Origin: Lomentospora prolificans
Taxonomy: Eukaryota > Ascomycota > Sordariomycetes > Microascales > Microascaceae
Assembly: GCA_029532625.1 (NCBI GenBank)
Contig: JARFXM010000008.1
Span: 1,798,001 to 1,862,000 of the forward strand
Length of the DNA: 64,000 nt
Direction of reading: 5' to 3'
The notes under the pieces are model-generated. The model was not told where the DNA came from. It ran no database searches and saw nothing but the letters and a program-made list of their open reading frames with translations. Of this stretch, positions 48,064-61,674 are shown piece after piece. Position 1 is the first letter of the stretch, and each line of letters begins with the position of its first letter. A program made the position numbers and the translations under genes.

Positions 48064-48233
48064 TGTTACAGGTTTGGACCCAGGTAGTTGCACTAGCTAT
48101 GCTAGTGCTGGTCACATGCTGCTAATATATTATGGATCAGCAGCTATATTTTCTTTCTTTCTTTCCTTAGCTTTAGATAGATAGTACTAGTACCCTAAAT
48201 TGCAAATGACCCCTTTTCAGTTAGCCTCTTACA
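48064..48233 (+). repeat. 170-bp mini-LTR-like repeat with TSD aaact
   Basis: It begins TGTTACAGGTTTGGACC and ends CTCTTACA. It is flanked by aaact (48059-48063 and 48234-48238). It contains a (CTTT)n-like pyrimidine tract. TG/CA ends and a 5-bp duplication are LTR-like, but 170 bp is small, so it may be the solo LTR of a very small, non-autonomous element. Relatives lie at about 37060, 60338 and 61675. Confidence 0.7.
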
Positions 48234-48746
48234 AAACTTATATTTTTTAAGTTAACTTGTAACTTATCTCCTACTAGTTATATAAGTATACTATAAATAT
48301 TTACCTATTAAGTTTTACGATTCTTAAAGTAGATTAGTATATTATTTAGATAGACTATATAAACTACGTCTACTAGGCCTATTAATATCCTATTAATATG
48401 TATCTAGGAAGTTATCAGTATATTTATAAGCTTAAATAGTATAATTATATATTTAGAATGGCTATATTAGTATTACAATGCTATCTTTTATTAGTTACTT
48501 TGCTTAATACTTATTAGATAGTATATATCTGTAAGGTTAAGGTAGCTATAATATTATAAGTATTTTAAATAGTTAATGATCTTATTAATAAGTAATAGAG
48601 GTATATAGCTCTTTTATATAACCTGGTTTAACCTTTTATAGGTATTATATATATCTATAGGGAACCTCTTTTCTTAGGAATAAAGAATATTGGAGTACTT
48701 ATAGAGCTATTATTAGATTATATCTAATCCTTTTTAAAAGCATTTT

Positions 48747-49050
48747 TATTATACTATACTATATAAGCAAGTATAAGTATACCCTAGTAGACTTTTAGTA
48801 AGTAATACTGGAGATTAAATATAAGGAATATATAAAGGAAGTAAGGAACTATAATCTAGATAGAAAGAATAAGACTATTTTACTATTATAAGAGATTATA
48901 TACTTATATACTAATAGACTATATAAAGCTAAACTTATATATAAAAATAATAACTATAATAATTTCATAAATAATATTATAAACTATTTATTAACTTACT
49001 TACTCGTAGTTTAGTAGTTAGTAAGTAAATAGTATAGTATAGCTATAATA
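48747..49050 (+). repeat. Family B terminal repeat, orientation A (decayed)
   Basis: Matches 17399-17750 in order and ends gctataata (ancestral GCTGTAACA). It faces the oppositely oriented copy at 49342. Confidence 0.65.
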
Positions 49051-49341
49051 ATAATAGTATTACTTTCTTAACTTTAATTTTAAAATACGAAACTACTTCT
49101 TAAAAGAATAATATTGATAATAGAATAATTATAATAGACTTTTTATAATCTTATTTTAAAGAGATTATAAATAATAAAATACGAGTAATCCTAAGGTTAT
49201 TAATAAATAATAATAATTAATAATATATTCAAGTATTTAGCTATAAGCTACTTTTATCATAATTATAAGCTAAAAAAGTAAGAATAAATAAGAATAGAAG
49301 AAGCTAGTAATAGTAATTCTTTTTAGACTTTAATAAGATAC

Positions 49342-49652
49342 TGTTTATATTATCGCTATACTATTCTACTTACTAACTACTAGGCTACTAGTAGGTAAGT
49401 TATTAAGGGGTCTATAATACTATTTATAAAATTATTATAATTTACTAACTCTACTTAAGTTTACTTTTATATGGTCTATCAATCAATATATAAGTAGATA
49501 ATTTCTTATAATAATAAAAGAATCTTATTCTTATTATCTAGATTATAATACTTCTTTTATATATTCCTTACTTTTAACTTCTAATATTACTTGATTACTA
49601 CTAAAGTTCTACTAGAGTATATTTATACTTACTTATATAGTATAGTATAATA
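49342..49652 (-). repeat. Family B terminal repeat, orientation B (decayed)
   Basis: Reverse complement of the 17399-17750 repeat. The next 2 kb to the right continue as the reverse complement of 17398-14714, so this is the terminal repeat of the minus-strand family B element. Confidence 0.7.
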
Positions 49653-52600
49653 AAACCTTTAACTAGTAACGAAAAGCTAATAACTTTATTAGTATTTTAT
49701 TAGCTATCAAAATTAAGATCTTATAAAGTAGAAAATATTAGCTTACCTTTTACTTTACTTTTAATATTATAAGGTAATAAGGATATGTAAAATAAGATGT
49801 AGCTAGTATATACTTACTTACTTATCCTTTTATATTTATAAATAAATAATTTTAACTGGTATTTTTAGATTTTATTTCCTTTTTCTCTTTATCTTATTAT
49901 TCTTTCTTACTTTCTATTAATAATGAATATACTTTCTTTTTATACTTTCTTTCTTCTCTTTACTAATAATTACTGATTAATTAACTATCTTATATAATTC
50001 CCTAACCTTTTTCTTATACCTTTATATTTCTTACTAAAAAGTTATTATATCTATTACTAATTACTCAATATAGAATTATTATAAGTTTACTTATCAACTT
50101 TTTTGAAGAGTTTTTTATTATTAGTAGTAAATAGTTTATAGGTAATATTTAATCATTTTATATCTAGTATACTTTTTTAATATTATTCCTAACTATTATA
50201 TTAAAGAATATCCTACTTAGCTATAACTCTTTTTTTACTTTTTATAAAACTTTTATACTACTACTATTACCTCCTCCTATTTATCTCTCTCTAGGAGTTA
50301 CTTACTCATATATTTTTATATATGTCTTAATAAGTAATTCCTACTCTTTCTTTGATAATATCTACTATTATTCTATTAATTATTATAGCTTATCGTATAA
50401 TTATTTATTTACTTTTTGGAGTTAGTTATATTAATAGGGTTAGTAGTTACTTTCTTAGTTTTACTTATACATAGTAAGTATATTACTAAGGACTACTATA
50501 TAATAATTATTTAATTACCAATTAGACTATTATTATTATAAGTAAAATTATAGGGATAATTATAATATCTTAAGAAGATCTATAGCTAGTATTTTTAATT
50601 ATTTAAATATTTAGTACTAACATAGTAGGTCCTTTTTAGGTTTTTTAACTTAGTATTATTTTTATATTTTTTCCCCTTTTTAAATATAATTCTTATAGTC
50701 TTTTATTTCTTCCTTTTATTATTTAATACTAGTAATTATAACTTTTTAGTTAATTTACTACTACTTTTTATTACTATTAGTAGAATCTTATTACTTTTAT
50801 ACCTTCCTTTTATGTATTTATAGGTTACTATAGTATCTTCTTTATTATTATTTACTCTATCCTTGTTAATATTATTTAACTTAGTTACTATTTCATTTAT
50901 TAGCTCTTACTAGTATCTATGGACTATTCCCTCTTTACTTCTTATATCTAGTTCTTACTAGCTTAGTATCCTTATTTATAAGTACTTACCTCTACTCCTT
51001 CTACTAGTACTTACTAGCTTTCTCTTTTTATAGCTTATATAAAGTATTAGTAAAGTAGGTATTATAGATTAAATAAATAAAATACTAACTTATAGGGAAT
51101 ATCTATTCTAGGTTTTCTTTATACTACTATCACTTTAGTTATTTATCTTTCCTTACTTTTACTTCTATTACTACTTTTTTATAATTACTAACTACTTTAA
51201 GAATTTAAAGATATATATAATTAAAATCACTAGATAAATCTTCTAGTTCTTTAGAAAGTCTAATCTAATAGTAAGCTTATATACTTTTTTAATAATTTTA
51301 AAAGGTCTTACTTAGCTTAATAACTACTTCTTTTTTTAGTTTATCTAGTAAGCTATAGCTATTATATAATTATAAGTAGATAATATCTCTAATCTAAAAG
51401 GTTACTAGCTAATAGTACTTATTATACCTTGATTTTAATAATATATTTATAATTATAATAAAACTTTTATTTCTTTACTATTCACTTATTAGATTAAATC
51501 TAGTACAAATTTTATCACTACTTTTCTTATTTTTATTATATTAGTAATAATTATTACAAAGTTTTTAGCTAAAATTAAGAGTTAGTATATTAAAGCTTTA
51601 TCTAATTAAGGCTAAGAATATATTATTAAGGTTAAACTATAATATTAGTAAGAGATTAATCTAGCTTTTTTTAGATAGTTTATTATATAATAATAGATTA
51701 TAATCTTAATTATCTAGATCTTCTTTTTATATTCTGTTAGTTTATAAATAGTAAGCTATTACTATTAGTTAACTAATCTTTAATACCTTTATCTAAATTT
51801 CTAAAGTAAACTTTAGATCTTTATTACTAATAATATAAGTTAGTAATTCTTGATTATAATATAGTAATACTTATAGTACTATTACTACTTATTATATCAT
51901 AATTACTATCTTATTTTTAGTAGTTAATAGTATCTTCTTACTAAAATAATATTTAATTATTAGTAAGTTATCTAGTATTTAATAGCTAGGTATTACCTAG
52001 AATATACCTTCTACCAGGATAGTAAGTATATTTATAATAAAGTCTACTATAATTATATAATATTATATTAGTATTATCTTAGTCTATTTTATTTTACTAT
52101 ATAACTATTATTTATCCTTTTAGTTGTATAAATATATTAAGTAGTAATTATAGTACTTTTTAATCTTATATACTTTTAATAAATATAAAAGTTTTATAAG
52201 TTATATATTCCTTTACTTTTTATATACTAATAGCTATTATATACTATCTTAAGAATAGCTTATACTACTGGATATAGTATATATAGTTTATAATTACCCT
52301 TAGTATTAATAAAGTAGAGGAGGCTATTACTTTCCTAGAATAGCCTAATTAATATTAACTTTTTCTAGCTTATCCTAGCTTTCTCCTTCTCTCTTTATTT
52401 AATTATATATGATACTTTTCCTAGCTTACTATCCTTTATATACCTATTAATAATTAATTACTATATATCCTCTATTAACCAGATTACTAATATTTATATT
52501 TCTTACTTTTTTAAGTCCTTAAGATATATACTTATTTATTTTCTATATCTAGCCTTATATTATTTAGCTTATTAAGTTACTCATAATATAGTCTAATATC

Positions 52601-55087
52601 TCTTATAAATAATATTGGTAATTATAAAAGTATATCTAGTACTATATTTAATAGTCTAAGTATATAGAAAACTTTAAGATTAAATTATAATAACTAATTT
52701 ATAATACTTACTAGTTTTAAATTAGCTTTACTAAGATCTATAGTTTTTAATAAGGAATACTTAATAATCCCTTTCAATAGAAGTAATCTATAAGGATTAT
52801 TATTAGAGACTTATTTATTCTAATTATCTTCTATAGTTTTCTTATTATCTAAATAACTACTACTAATTGTACTTCTATTACCTTATATTCTTTTTCTATA
52901 TTTAATTATATATAAGATAGAAAGTATAAAGGCTATAATTCCTTTATTATAATATCTATTTTAGGAATAGAGTAGCTATTTTATTCCTTATTATATAACT
53001 AATATATATATATATATATATATTAAAAGTAATTATACTAGTATATATATTTCAAGAAAAAGTTTATTCTAAATTTATATAATATAATAGTATTTACTTA
53101 TAATGAAAGGATTATAAGTTTATAAATACCTCTTATTCTTCTAGTATTAAAGTAAGCTTATATTTACTTACTTTCTTCTATTTTTAGTACTTACTATTTT
53201 TCCTAAATATTATCTTTTAATTCTTTCTTAATTCCTTTAGCTTTATAGTCTTTTATTTTTATAGTGGTATAATTTATATATTAAACTACAAGATTATTAT
53301 ATAGATAAATATTACCATATTAATATAATACTATAACTTTTCTAGATTATGAAAGTATTATATTATCTATTTAAATCCTAGGATATAATTACTAGTTTTT
53401 TATTTACTATTAATTACTATTAAATATATTAAGAAAGTAATATTAGAGAAAAATTTATAAAGGAGTTACCTAATAAGATATATAAGTAATTCCTACTTAT
53501 TGTCTATATTATAGTTTCTATATAGTATAAATACTCTTTTTTTATATTACTCAAGATTATAATATTATTAATATAAGCTCATATAAAGTAATAGTCCTTA
53601 AAGAATAAATAATCTATATACTGTTATATAATACTAGTAAATTCTTGAAACTTATAAGTACTATAGCTAACTATTCTAATCTTTAAAGATGAGTTACTAC
53701 TATATAGTTCTAGTATTTATAATAGATTAGAAGTTAATTGAAGAACTTCTTTATTAAATACTTATTTCTATATAGTCTTTCTATAATATCTTCCTAACTT
53801 AGTAGTAGGTAGATATCTAGTATTACTTATTTATTTAATAGTTATAAATTCATAACTACTCTTTTTTTATTATATTTCTTAGTATTTATCAATTAATATA
53901 TAATAAATACTAAGTAATTAATACTAGTTACTTTATATTTTCTATCTTCCCTACTTAGTAGAGAGGGTTATAAGTCTTTAACTATTAGTAAGGTTAATCG
54001 GTATTTTATTTTCTTTTACTATAAGTATAATCCCTTAATCCTTATCAATAATCTTATTCTTTTTATAAATATAATTATCTTTACTATAAACTCTAAGTTA
54101 GTATTTATTATTAAAACCCTTTTTCTAATCTTTATTATAAGCATCTTTTTAAATATAGTAATATTATAACTAGGGATTTAATAGTTAATATTAAGAAGTA
54201 CTTTCTAAGCTTATTTCTATTCTTTTTATACTTTTACTACCTTTTTTCTATTATTTATAACTACTAATAAATGATCTTTCTTCTAATAAGATTACCTGTA
54301 GGGTCTCTTTATTATTTCTACTAATACTATAAATACTTAGTCCTTTAGGTTATTCTTTATTATTCTTTCATTAGTAATCTTTTACTATACTTTATTATTA
54401 CTCATAATACTATTAGTTTATAAACTACTACTATCTTAAAAGTAGATTATAATATTTTCATATAATAGATTTTATTATATATTAACTAAAAATAATAGAT
54501 TTAACTTTACTATCTTCCTCCTTTTATTATCTAACTTTTCCTATTTTTATTAAAGAAAGTTAATAAACTAAAGAGGGATTACTATTTTAAATCTGGATAG
54601 GATCCTTATAATATAAGCTACTACTACCTTTCTTTTAGTCTTTCTCTTTTTTAAAATATTTTAAACCCTATCTTTATTCTTTGATATACTTAAAATTTAA
54701 TAATTTCGTCTTATAAGTTAAATATTACTTTTATTTATATTAAGAAATTATTATTAAATAATAACTTTAAACTAAGGTTATTAATAATATTTATTATTAT
54801 AATTATAAAGCTATTAACTTCTATTTCCTATATTATTCTGGGGATATAGAAATTAAAGCTTATTTTCTTCATAATATTAAAATTAACTCTTATATCTTAA
54901 AACTTTATAAAATACAAGTGCTTAAGCTCAACTTAATAATTCTTCTTTAAACTTAAAGTTTATTTTAATTATTTTAGTGGAGAAGTTAATAAATAGAAGA
55001 AATATTCTATTACTATAGACCTTTTCCGTAAAATTATAGCAATATATTGGATGATTTATATTACCTATACTTTTAATAGAGAACTTA
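49653..55087 (-). mobile_element. RIP-degraded family B element, fuller minus-strand copy
   Basis: About 49653-51700 equals the internal part at 14714-17398, and about 51680-51850 equals 29-235. It then continues for about 3.2 kb of sequence absent from the other copy. Terminal repeats lie at 49342-49652 and, in the opposite orientation, at 55088-55378, which would suit a transposon with long terminal inverted repeats. (TA)n lies at about 52997-53022. Long minus-strand stretches are broken mainly by RIP-type stops, but I could not identify the protein. Confidence 0.55.
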
Positions 55088-55378
55088 TATTATACTATAC
55101 CATAGACACGCCTTAGCGGAAGTTTGGAAGAAGGCGAGCGACACCCGAGGTTAGTAAGCAGGAATATAAGGAATATACAAAGGAAGCAAGGAACCACATA
55201 CTAGCTAGAGAAAGAACAAGACTATTTTACCATTATAAGAGAACACCTACCTATATACCTATAGACTATGCCAAGGTGACTTACATGAACCAGCAACTAT
55301 AATTATTACTGTGAATAGTATTATAGTACCCTCACTAACTTACTTGCTAGTAGCTCAGAGCACAGTGAAAGCCATAAA
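55088..55378 (+). repeat. Family B terminal repeat, orientation A, with a GC-rich patch
   Basis: Starts tattatactatacc and follows the family sequence from about 55165. Positions 55104-55160 are a foreign-looking, GC-rich patch (including gcggaagtttggaagaaggc) found in no other copy. It retains more TG/CA than its neighbours. Confidence 0.6.
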
Positions 55379-55636
55379 AACTTGAATCTATTTCCCTAGA
55401 GTTATATAGAAAACTTCCTTTAAGCTTTAAACTGTAATGGGCTTGCCATGATATAGTAGCTACATAGTAGGGCCAAGATATATCTATTATAAGATAGTTA
55501 AAGAAGAAAAGAAGGAAAGGAAGAGGAAAGGAAAAAGGTAGTTAGCTAGGGGTTTATATCTATATAGTATTAATAGAGGGTCTCTAGAGTATTACTATAT
55601 AGGTCCTATAGAGATTTTTATAGGGTGGATATTATA

Positions 55637-56092
55637 TATAAGGGATATAATATAGTTATACTCAAGTAAGAGGGTTATAAGTATTATAGAATGTAATTAG
55701 AAAGTATTCACTATAGGTTTAGAGAATTATAATATAAAGACTTTAACTTAAAAGAGCCTTTTTTTTTTTCTAAAGCTCTTCAACAAATATTTCTATCCTA
55801 GCTTTTATTTAAATAAAATCTAAACTAACTCTAGACTACCTCTAGACTATCTCTAATATATCTTAGAACTATCTCTAACTTTAAAGATTTTAAGGTATAG
55901 GATCTTAGTTAATAATAATTTAAAAGATAAGATTTTAGGATTTATTAGTTTATTATTCTTATTTCAAAGTATTTATAATAAAACTCTTCTAATTTTCATT
56001 ATAATTATGAAGTATTTAGGGATTAAGTAAAGTTAGTTCTTAGTTTTAGCCTAGTTAGTCTTTTAATAAAAAATCTTTTGATAATAGATCCC
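55637..56092 (+). repeat. Decayed copy of the 441-bp LTR, plus orientation
   Basis: Begins tataagggatataatatag (ancestral TGTAAGGG...) and follows 19677-20117 to aatcttttgata. It pairs with the inverted copy at 56892. Confidence 0.65.
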
Positions 56093-56891
56093 TAAGAATC
56101 TATAATTAGTTTCTAATTTAAGATTCTTTATAAATACTTCTCTTTATTGAAAACCCTAATAAAAAAAAGGAAAGAGTAGGGTAGTTAATCTTTAAACTCT
56201 TTATCTAAAGTTAGCTCTAAATAAGTTCTATATTAATTTTTAATTTTTACTAAGATATTATAAGGTTTATTTATACTTAATTTTAGGTCCTAAGGGTTCC
56301 CTCTTTATTCTTTAAGGATTTTATCATTATTTTTCTTACTTTTATTATCTTAGTAATAACTATTAAGATATTTCTTGAATCAAAATCAAGAGTTAGTATA
56401 TTAAAATTTTATTTAATCAAAGCTAGAAATATATTATTAAAGTTAAATTATTATATTAGTAAAAGATTAATCTAATTTTCTTTTAAATAATTTATTATAT
56501 AAATCTTAATTATCTAGATTTTCTTTTTAGATATTCTATTAGTTTATAAATAATAATTTATTATTATTAGTTAATTACTATAAGATTATAAGAGAGGGGG
56601 GAATACTCAGAATTTTAGAATTTAAAAAAAAAAAACCTTATAGATCTTTAGACTCCTAAAGAATAAAAAGAGAACCTTTAAAATTTAAGATTAAGATAAG
56701 TAATCCTTATAATACCTTAATAAGAACTAAGAAATAATATTGAACTTATTTAAAGCGAATCCTAAATAAAACAATATTTAAGAATTGATTATTTTACTTT
56801 TTACTTTTTTTCTTACTAGTTTTTTTAATAAGGAAGGGTATTATATAAAGAATCTTAAATTAAAATAAATTATAAATTCTTAAAAATCTAT

Positions 56892-57343
56892 TATAAGAGA
56901 ACTTTTTATTAAAAGTCTAGTTATATTTACCTAAGTTAGGACTGAAAGCTAACTCTTTTTAATCCTTAAATACTCTATAATTATAGTATAGTTAAGAAAG
57001 CTCTACTACGGATATTCTAAGATAAGAATAATAGATAGTAAGTCTTATCTTATCTTTTAGATAATGACTAGTTAAGAATTTATACTTTAGAATTTAGGGC
57101 TAGGAGATAGTTGTAAGATGATTTAAAGATAACCTAGAGATAATTTAGATCCTACTTAAATAGAGGCTAAGACAGAAATATAAGAAGTTAATTAAAGAGT
57201 CTTAGAAGTAAGTGAAAGAGGGCTCATTAAGCTAAAGTCTCTATTTATAATTTTTTAAACCTATAGTAAATACTCTCCTATCTAACTCTATAATACTTAT
57301 AACCTTCTTACTTAAGTATAACTATATTAAGGTTATCTTTATA
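56892..57343 (-). repeat. Decayed copy of the 441-bp LTR, minus orientation
   Basis: Reverse complement of the same LTR. It retains a few TG pairs (gggctaggagatagttgtaa). Between it and the copy at 55637 lie 800 bp of AT-rich sequence, including a segment (about 56330-56580) resembling 51510-51760 of family B. Confidence 0.65.
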
Positions 57344-58159
57344 TCTCTTTTTAATAAGATAACTCTCTTTTACTAGTTATTTCTTCTATAATAGGTTTTA
57401 AACTATCAGGAATATTTCTTATCCCTTTAGCCTATTTACTATAGCTTCTTTAATAACTATGCTAGTTAAGTACTATCTAAGGAAGGGGGAGTATACTAGT
57501 TAGAGAACTCTTTTTAGTAAGTAGAAGATTCTTCCTTCTCCTTAGCCCCTCTTTATTACTTCCTTACTAGTATTTTATCCTTTACAAATCTTTCTTTATA
57601 TTCCTAATTATTATATTCTTAATATAGCTTATTCTACTACTACTATTAATTTAGCTATACCTAGCTTATAGCTACAAACTTACTTTTATTATTTATTTTA
57701 TCTACTAATACTATATCTACTAGTTAAATAGGTTCTTCTACTATTAGCTAAAAAGTAATAAAGGATTATTTTAATAGTTTTATCTTTTCTTCTACTTTTA
57801 TTATCTATTTATAGTATTTCTTTCCATTAATTTTACTATTACTACTTATAAAATAAGATTCAATTAATTATATATAATAATTAGCTAATTATAAATACTA
57901 CTATTATCCTATATTTACATATATTATATATACTAAATTATAAAAATATACATAAATTTCTATTTCTTTTATATTTATAATTATATATATTTCTTATTAG
58001 CTAATTTTTAGCTTTATATATCTAAATAGTAAACTATTAGTAAAGTAGTTAATTAATTATTAAGTATTCTTTATTATAATTATTATCTCTTTTATAAAGA
58101 AATAGTCTTACTTTACTATATTAATACTTTATTTTATAATAGCTTATAGAGACTACTTG
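57344..58159. other. AT-rich decayed repeat, no gene
   Basis: Low-GC sequence dense in tta/ata words. Parts resemble the minus-strand family B element (about 49700-50040). Nothing codes. Confidence 0.4.
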
Positions 58160-58507
58160 TGTTACAGCTGGGCCATGCCGCTTACCTGCTAGCTGCTGAG
58201 CTGCTAGCAAGTAAGTCAGTGATAGTTCTATAATGCTATTCATAGATTCAATATAGTCACTAGTTCACATAAGTTCACCTCTATATAGTTAGTCAGTATA
58301 CAGGTAGGTATTCTCTTATGATAGTAAAATAGTCTTATTCTTTCTATCTAGCTTATAGTTCCTTACCTACTTTATATATTCCTTACCTTCAACCTTTAGT
58401 ATTACTTGCTTACTACTAAGGTTCTACCAGGGCATGTTCATACTTGCTTACGTAGTGTAGCGGATCATGGAGCGCCTCCATGCTTACTTGCATAATATAG
58501 CATAACA
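58160..58507 (-). repeat. Best-preserved family B terminal repeat (348 bp)
   Basis: Starts TGTTACAGCTGGGCC and ends GCATAACA, so TGTTA/TAACA ends. It is the copy with most C and G left and serves as the reference. It contains a 35-bp near-palindrome at 58181-58215. The flanking five bases are acttg and aattg, not a clean duplication. It stands alone, either a solo LTR or a detached terminal inverted repeat. Confidence 0.7.
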
Positions 58508-58882
58508 AATTGCTATTCAGTAAGCTTTCTTTATACTTTTATAAGAGGTCTCATTAGTCTTGATTAATATCAAGTAAAAAGGAAGAAGCATAAAATAGTA
58601 TTATACAACTATTTTAATTAAAACACAGCACTTTTCTCAAAGATTAAAAATCTAAGTATTAAGTGTAATGTCTGCCCAATCCCAGCTAGTAGCTTTTACT
58701 TTAAGTATATTAGTAAAAAGGGTTATATTATAGAAGTATATATACTTATTATATATAAAATATCTTTACTTACTATATTTCTTCTTATTAATATTTAGCT
58801 AAAAGTATCTAATTAATTTAATCTACTATTCATATTCTATTATTATAATAATATAAGAGCTAATATTATATGGTTGCCTTAC

Positions 58883-59463
58883 TATTATGCTATACCATAT
58901 AAGCAAGCATGGACATGCCCTATAGTATACTATACTATATAAGTAAGTATAGGTATGCCCTAGTAGAACTTTAGTAGTAAGTAAGTAATACTAGAGGTTA
59001 AAGGTAAGGAATATATAAAGGAAGTAAGGAACTATAATCTAGATAGAAAGAATAAGACTATTTTACTATTATAAGAGAATACCTACCTATATATTATTAG
59101 ATTATATAAAAGTAAACTTAAGTGAAATAGTAATTATAATGACTCTATGAATAGTATTATAGACCCCTTACTGACTTACTTACTAACTACTAAGCTATTA
59201 GTAGGTAAGTTAGTATAGGGTCTATAATACTATTCATAGATTTATTATAGTTACTATTTCACTAAGTTCACCTCTATATAGTCTATTAGTATATAGGTAG
59301 GTATTCTCTTATACTAGTAAAATAGTCTTATTCTTTCTATCTAGATTATAGTTCCTTACTTCCTTTATATATTCCTTACCTTCAACCTCTAATACTACTT
59401 ACTTACTAGTAAGGTTCTACTAGGGTATACTTATACTTACTTATATGATATAGTGTAATAATA
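58883..59463. repeat. Large inverted repeat of two family B termini
   Basis: An A-orientation copy (58883-about 59193) is joined directly to a B-orientation copy (about 59197-59463). The arms are about 260 bp and match closely. The hinge falls at the position of the internal near-palindrome of the repeat (58181-58215 in the reference copy). Confidence 0.75.
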
Positions 59464-60337
59464 ATCCATGATTACTTTTTAATTAATAATAAAAAAGAAT
59501 TTATTTAATTAGTAGATATAATATTAGTAGAGGAGAAGTTACCTAGTTAAAAAGACATATAAAGATAATCTTAATACTAATAAAGTAGAGAGAAAGCTAA
59601 AGTAGGTTAAATATATATTTATAATAATAGGTAAAGAAGAGAATAATAATAATAATACTTCTAAGCTAAAAAGAGATAATATATATATTATAAAAAGTAA
59701 GCTAGCAAGTAATAGTAATAAAAGTAAGAGTAGAACTAATAGGAGGGATTTTAATACTTATTATTCTTAGTAAATAAAGAAAAAAGTAGAGTAAATAAAT
59801 ACTTCATATATGAAATACTTCTTAGTCTACAAAGGTTTTATATTATTACTATTAAGTAAAAGGATATAAATAGTAAAGAAGGAATAAAGAAGATAGTATA
59901 AGAAGAGATTATAGAGTATTACATTTTAAAAATCTAAATAATAAGTAAATATAATCTATTCTATACTTTAGGGTAAGTAATTAATTTAATAATATTATTA
60001 ACTTTTATTGTAAAGGACTAATAAATAATATATTTATAAATACTAATTAGATTTAAGAAAAATATATTAGAAGTAGAAGTCTATCTTAATATAAAAGTAA
60101 ACTATTCTAGTTAATAAGGAATGATTTATTAAGAATTTATTAAATATGATATTTATTATTAAAAGTAAACTAATTATAAAGGTTTCTATAGCTAAATTAA
60201 AGGTATTTTACTAGTAGGTTGCTAGTATTTATAGTAAAGGTAGAGATAGGGGTTTTTTTGTTAAAAAAAGGTTAAAAGTCAGGATTACTTTTTTAGTAAA
60301 TATAGGAAGATAGGTATATTTATACTTATAGATTACT
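59464..60337. other. AT-rich decayed sequence, no gene
   Basis: Low GC and no open frame of interest. Nothing recognisable as a domain or RNA. Confidence 0.4.
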
Positions 60338-60543
60338 TGTTACCTGTTCCAGGTTTGGACCTAGGTAGCTCTACTAGCTATACTAGTGCTAGTTATATAC
60401 TACTAATATATTATAGGTTAGTAGCTATATTTTCTTTCTTTCCTTCTTTCTTTCTTTCCTTCTTTCTTTCTTTCCCTAGCCTTAGATAGATAATATCAGT
60501 ACCCTAAATTATATATAAACCCTTTTTAGCTAGTTCTTTTATA
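60338..60543 (+). repeat. Copy of the 170-bp repeat with expanded pyrimidine tract
   Basis: Begins TGTTACCTGTTCCAGG and ends about tcttttata. The (CTTT/CCTTT) tract at about 60430-60478 is longer than in the 48064 copy. No target duplication was found. Confidence 0.6.
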
Positions 60544-61674
60544 TATCTAAAGGTTAACTAATATAATATAAGGTATTAAATAAGATTATAAAAAAGTATA
60601 GTATTAATAATTACTATAAAAAGATTTTTTAATATTAAACCTATTATAAAACTAAACCTTATAAGTATTTAATAAGAATATAATTAAGGAAGTAGTCTAA
60701 TAGGTTTAGGAGAAGCTAGTATTAAAAATCTAAAGCTACTAGGAATAAATTATATAGCTTAAATAGTATATTACTAGCTTATAAGGTACTCCTCTAAGTT
60801 GAAAGTTATAATATATACTATTTAAACTAAAAAAGTTTTTTAAATTAATTTATAATTAAGATATTTAGTATCCAAGTATAAAGGCTAAGATAAGGATTAA
60901 TAATATAATAATTAATAATAATAAGGTTTAATTCTACTATATATATAATTACTTATTACTAAAGGTCTATATTCCTTTAGCTAAAGGGATATATTATTTT
61001 ATATAATATTAATAACTAAGAAGAGCTAAAAAGGATCATTTAAAAATCTAAAGAAGATATAAAATAATCTAAATTAGAAGATTAAAGTAGGGTAAAAGTT
61101 ATATAAGCTATAGTAATATAAGATACTTTTTATAGTATTCTTATTAAAATTTAAGTAATATTTATATAAAGTAGATATAATAGTTTAGGATAAGGTAGTA
61201 AAGATTAATATACTTTAGAGGAGCTTAAATAATTAATTAAAATACCTATTAGTAAGGTATTTATAGCTAGAGAAATATATTAAATTAGTCTAGCTCTTAT
61301 TATAGCTAGGGATAATAATTATTTTAGGGTTAGAATAGCTACTATAATAGGGTAATTCTATAGACTAGGGGTATATAAAAGTAGTAAGGGTATCCTATAA
61401 TTAATATTAGTAATAGAAAGAAAAAGGGAAATATATCTAATATAGTAAAAAGGGTTATTAAGTAAATAAGTATAAGCTATAGCTTATAAGAAGCTAATAC
61501 CTATTACTTTTAGAAATAAGGATAAGAGTAGTAAAGATTTTAATTAACTTAGTAAAACCTAAAATAATAGTAAAAAGAATAAGAAGCTTATGATAGGGAG
61601 AATCTTATAGTAAAGATTCTAATAATACTAATAATAATAATAATAACCCTTATTAGAAGGGGGGGGAGGGGGTA

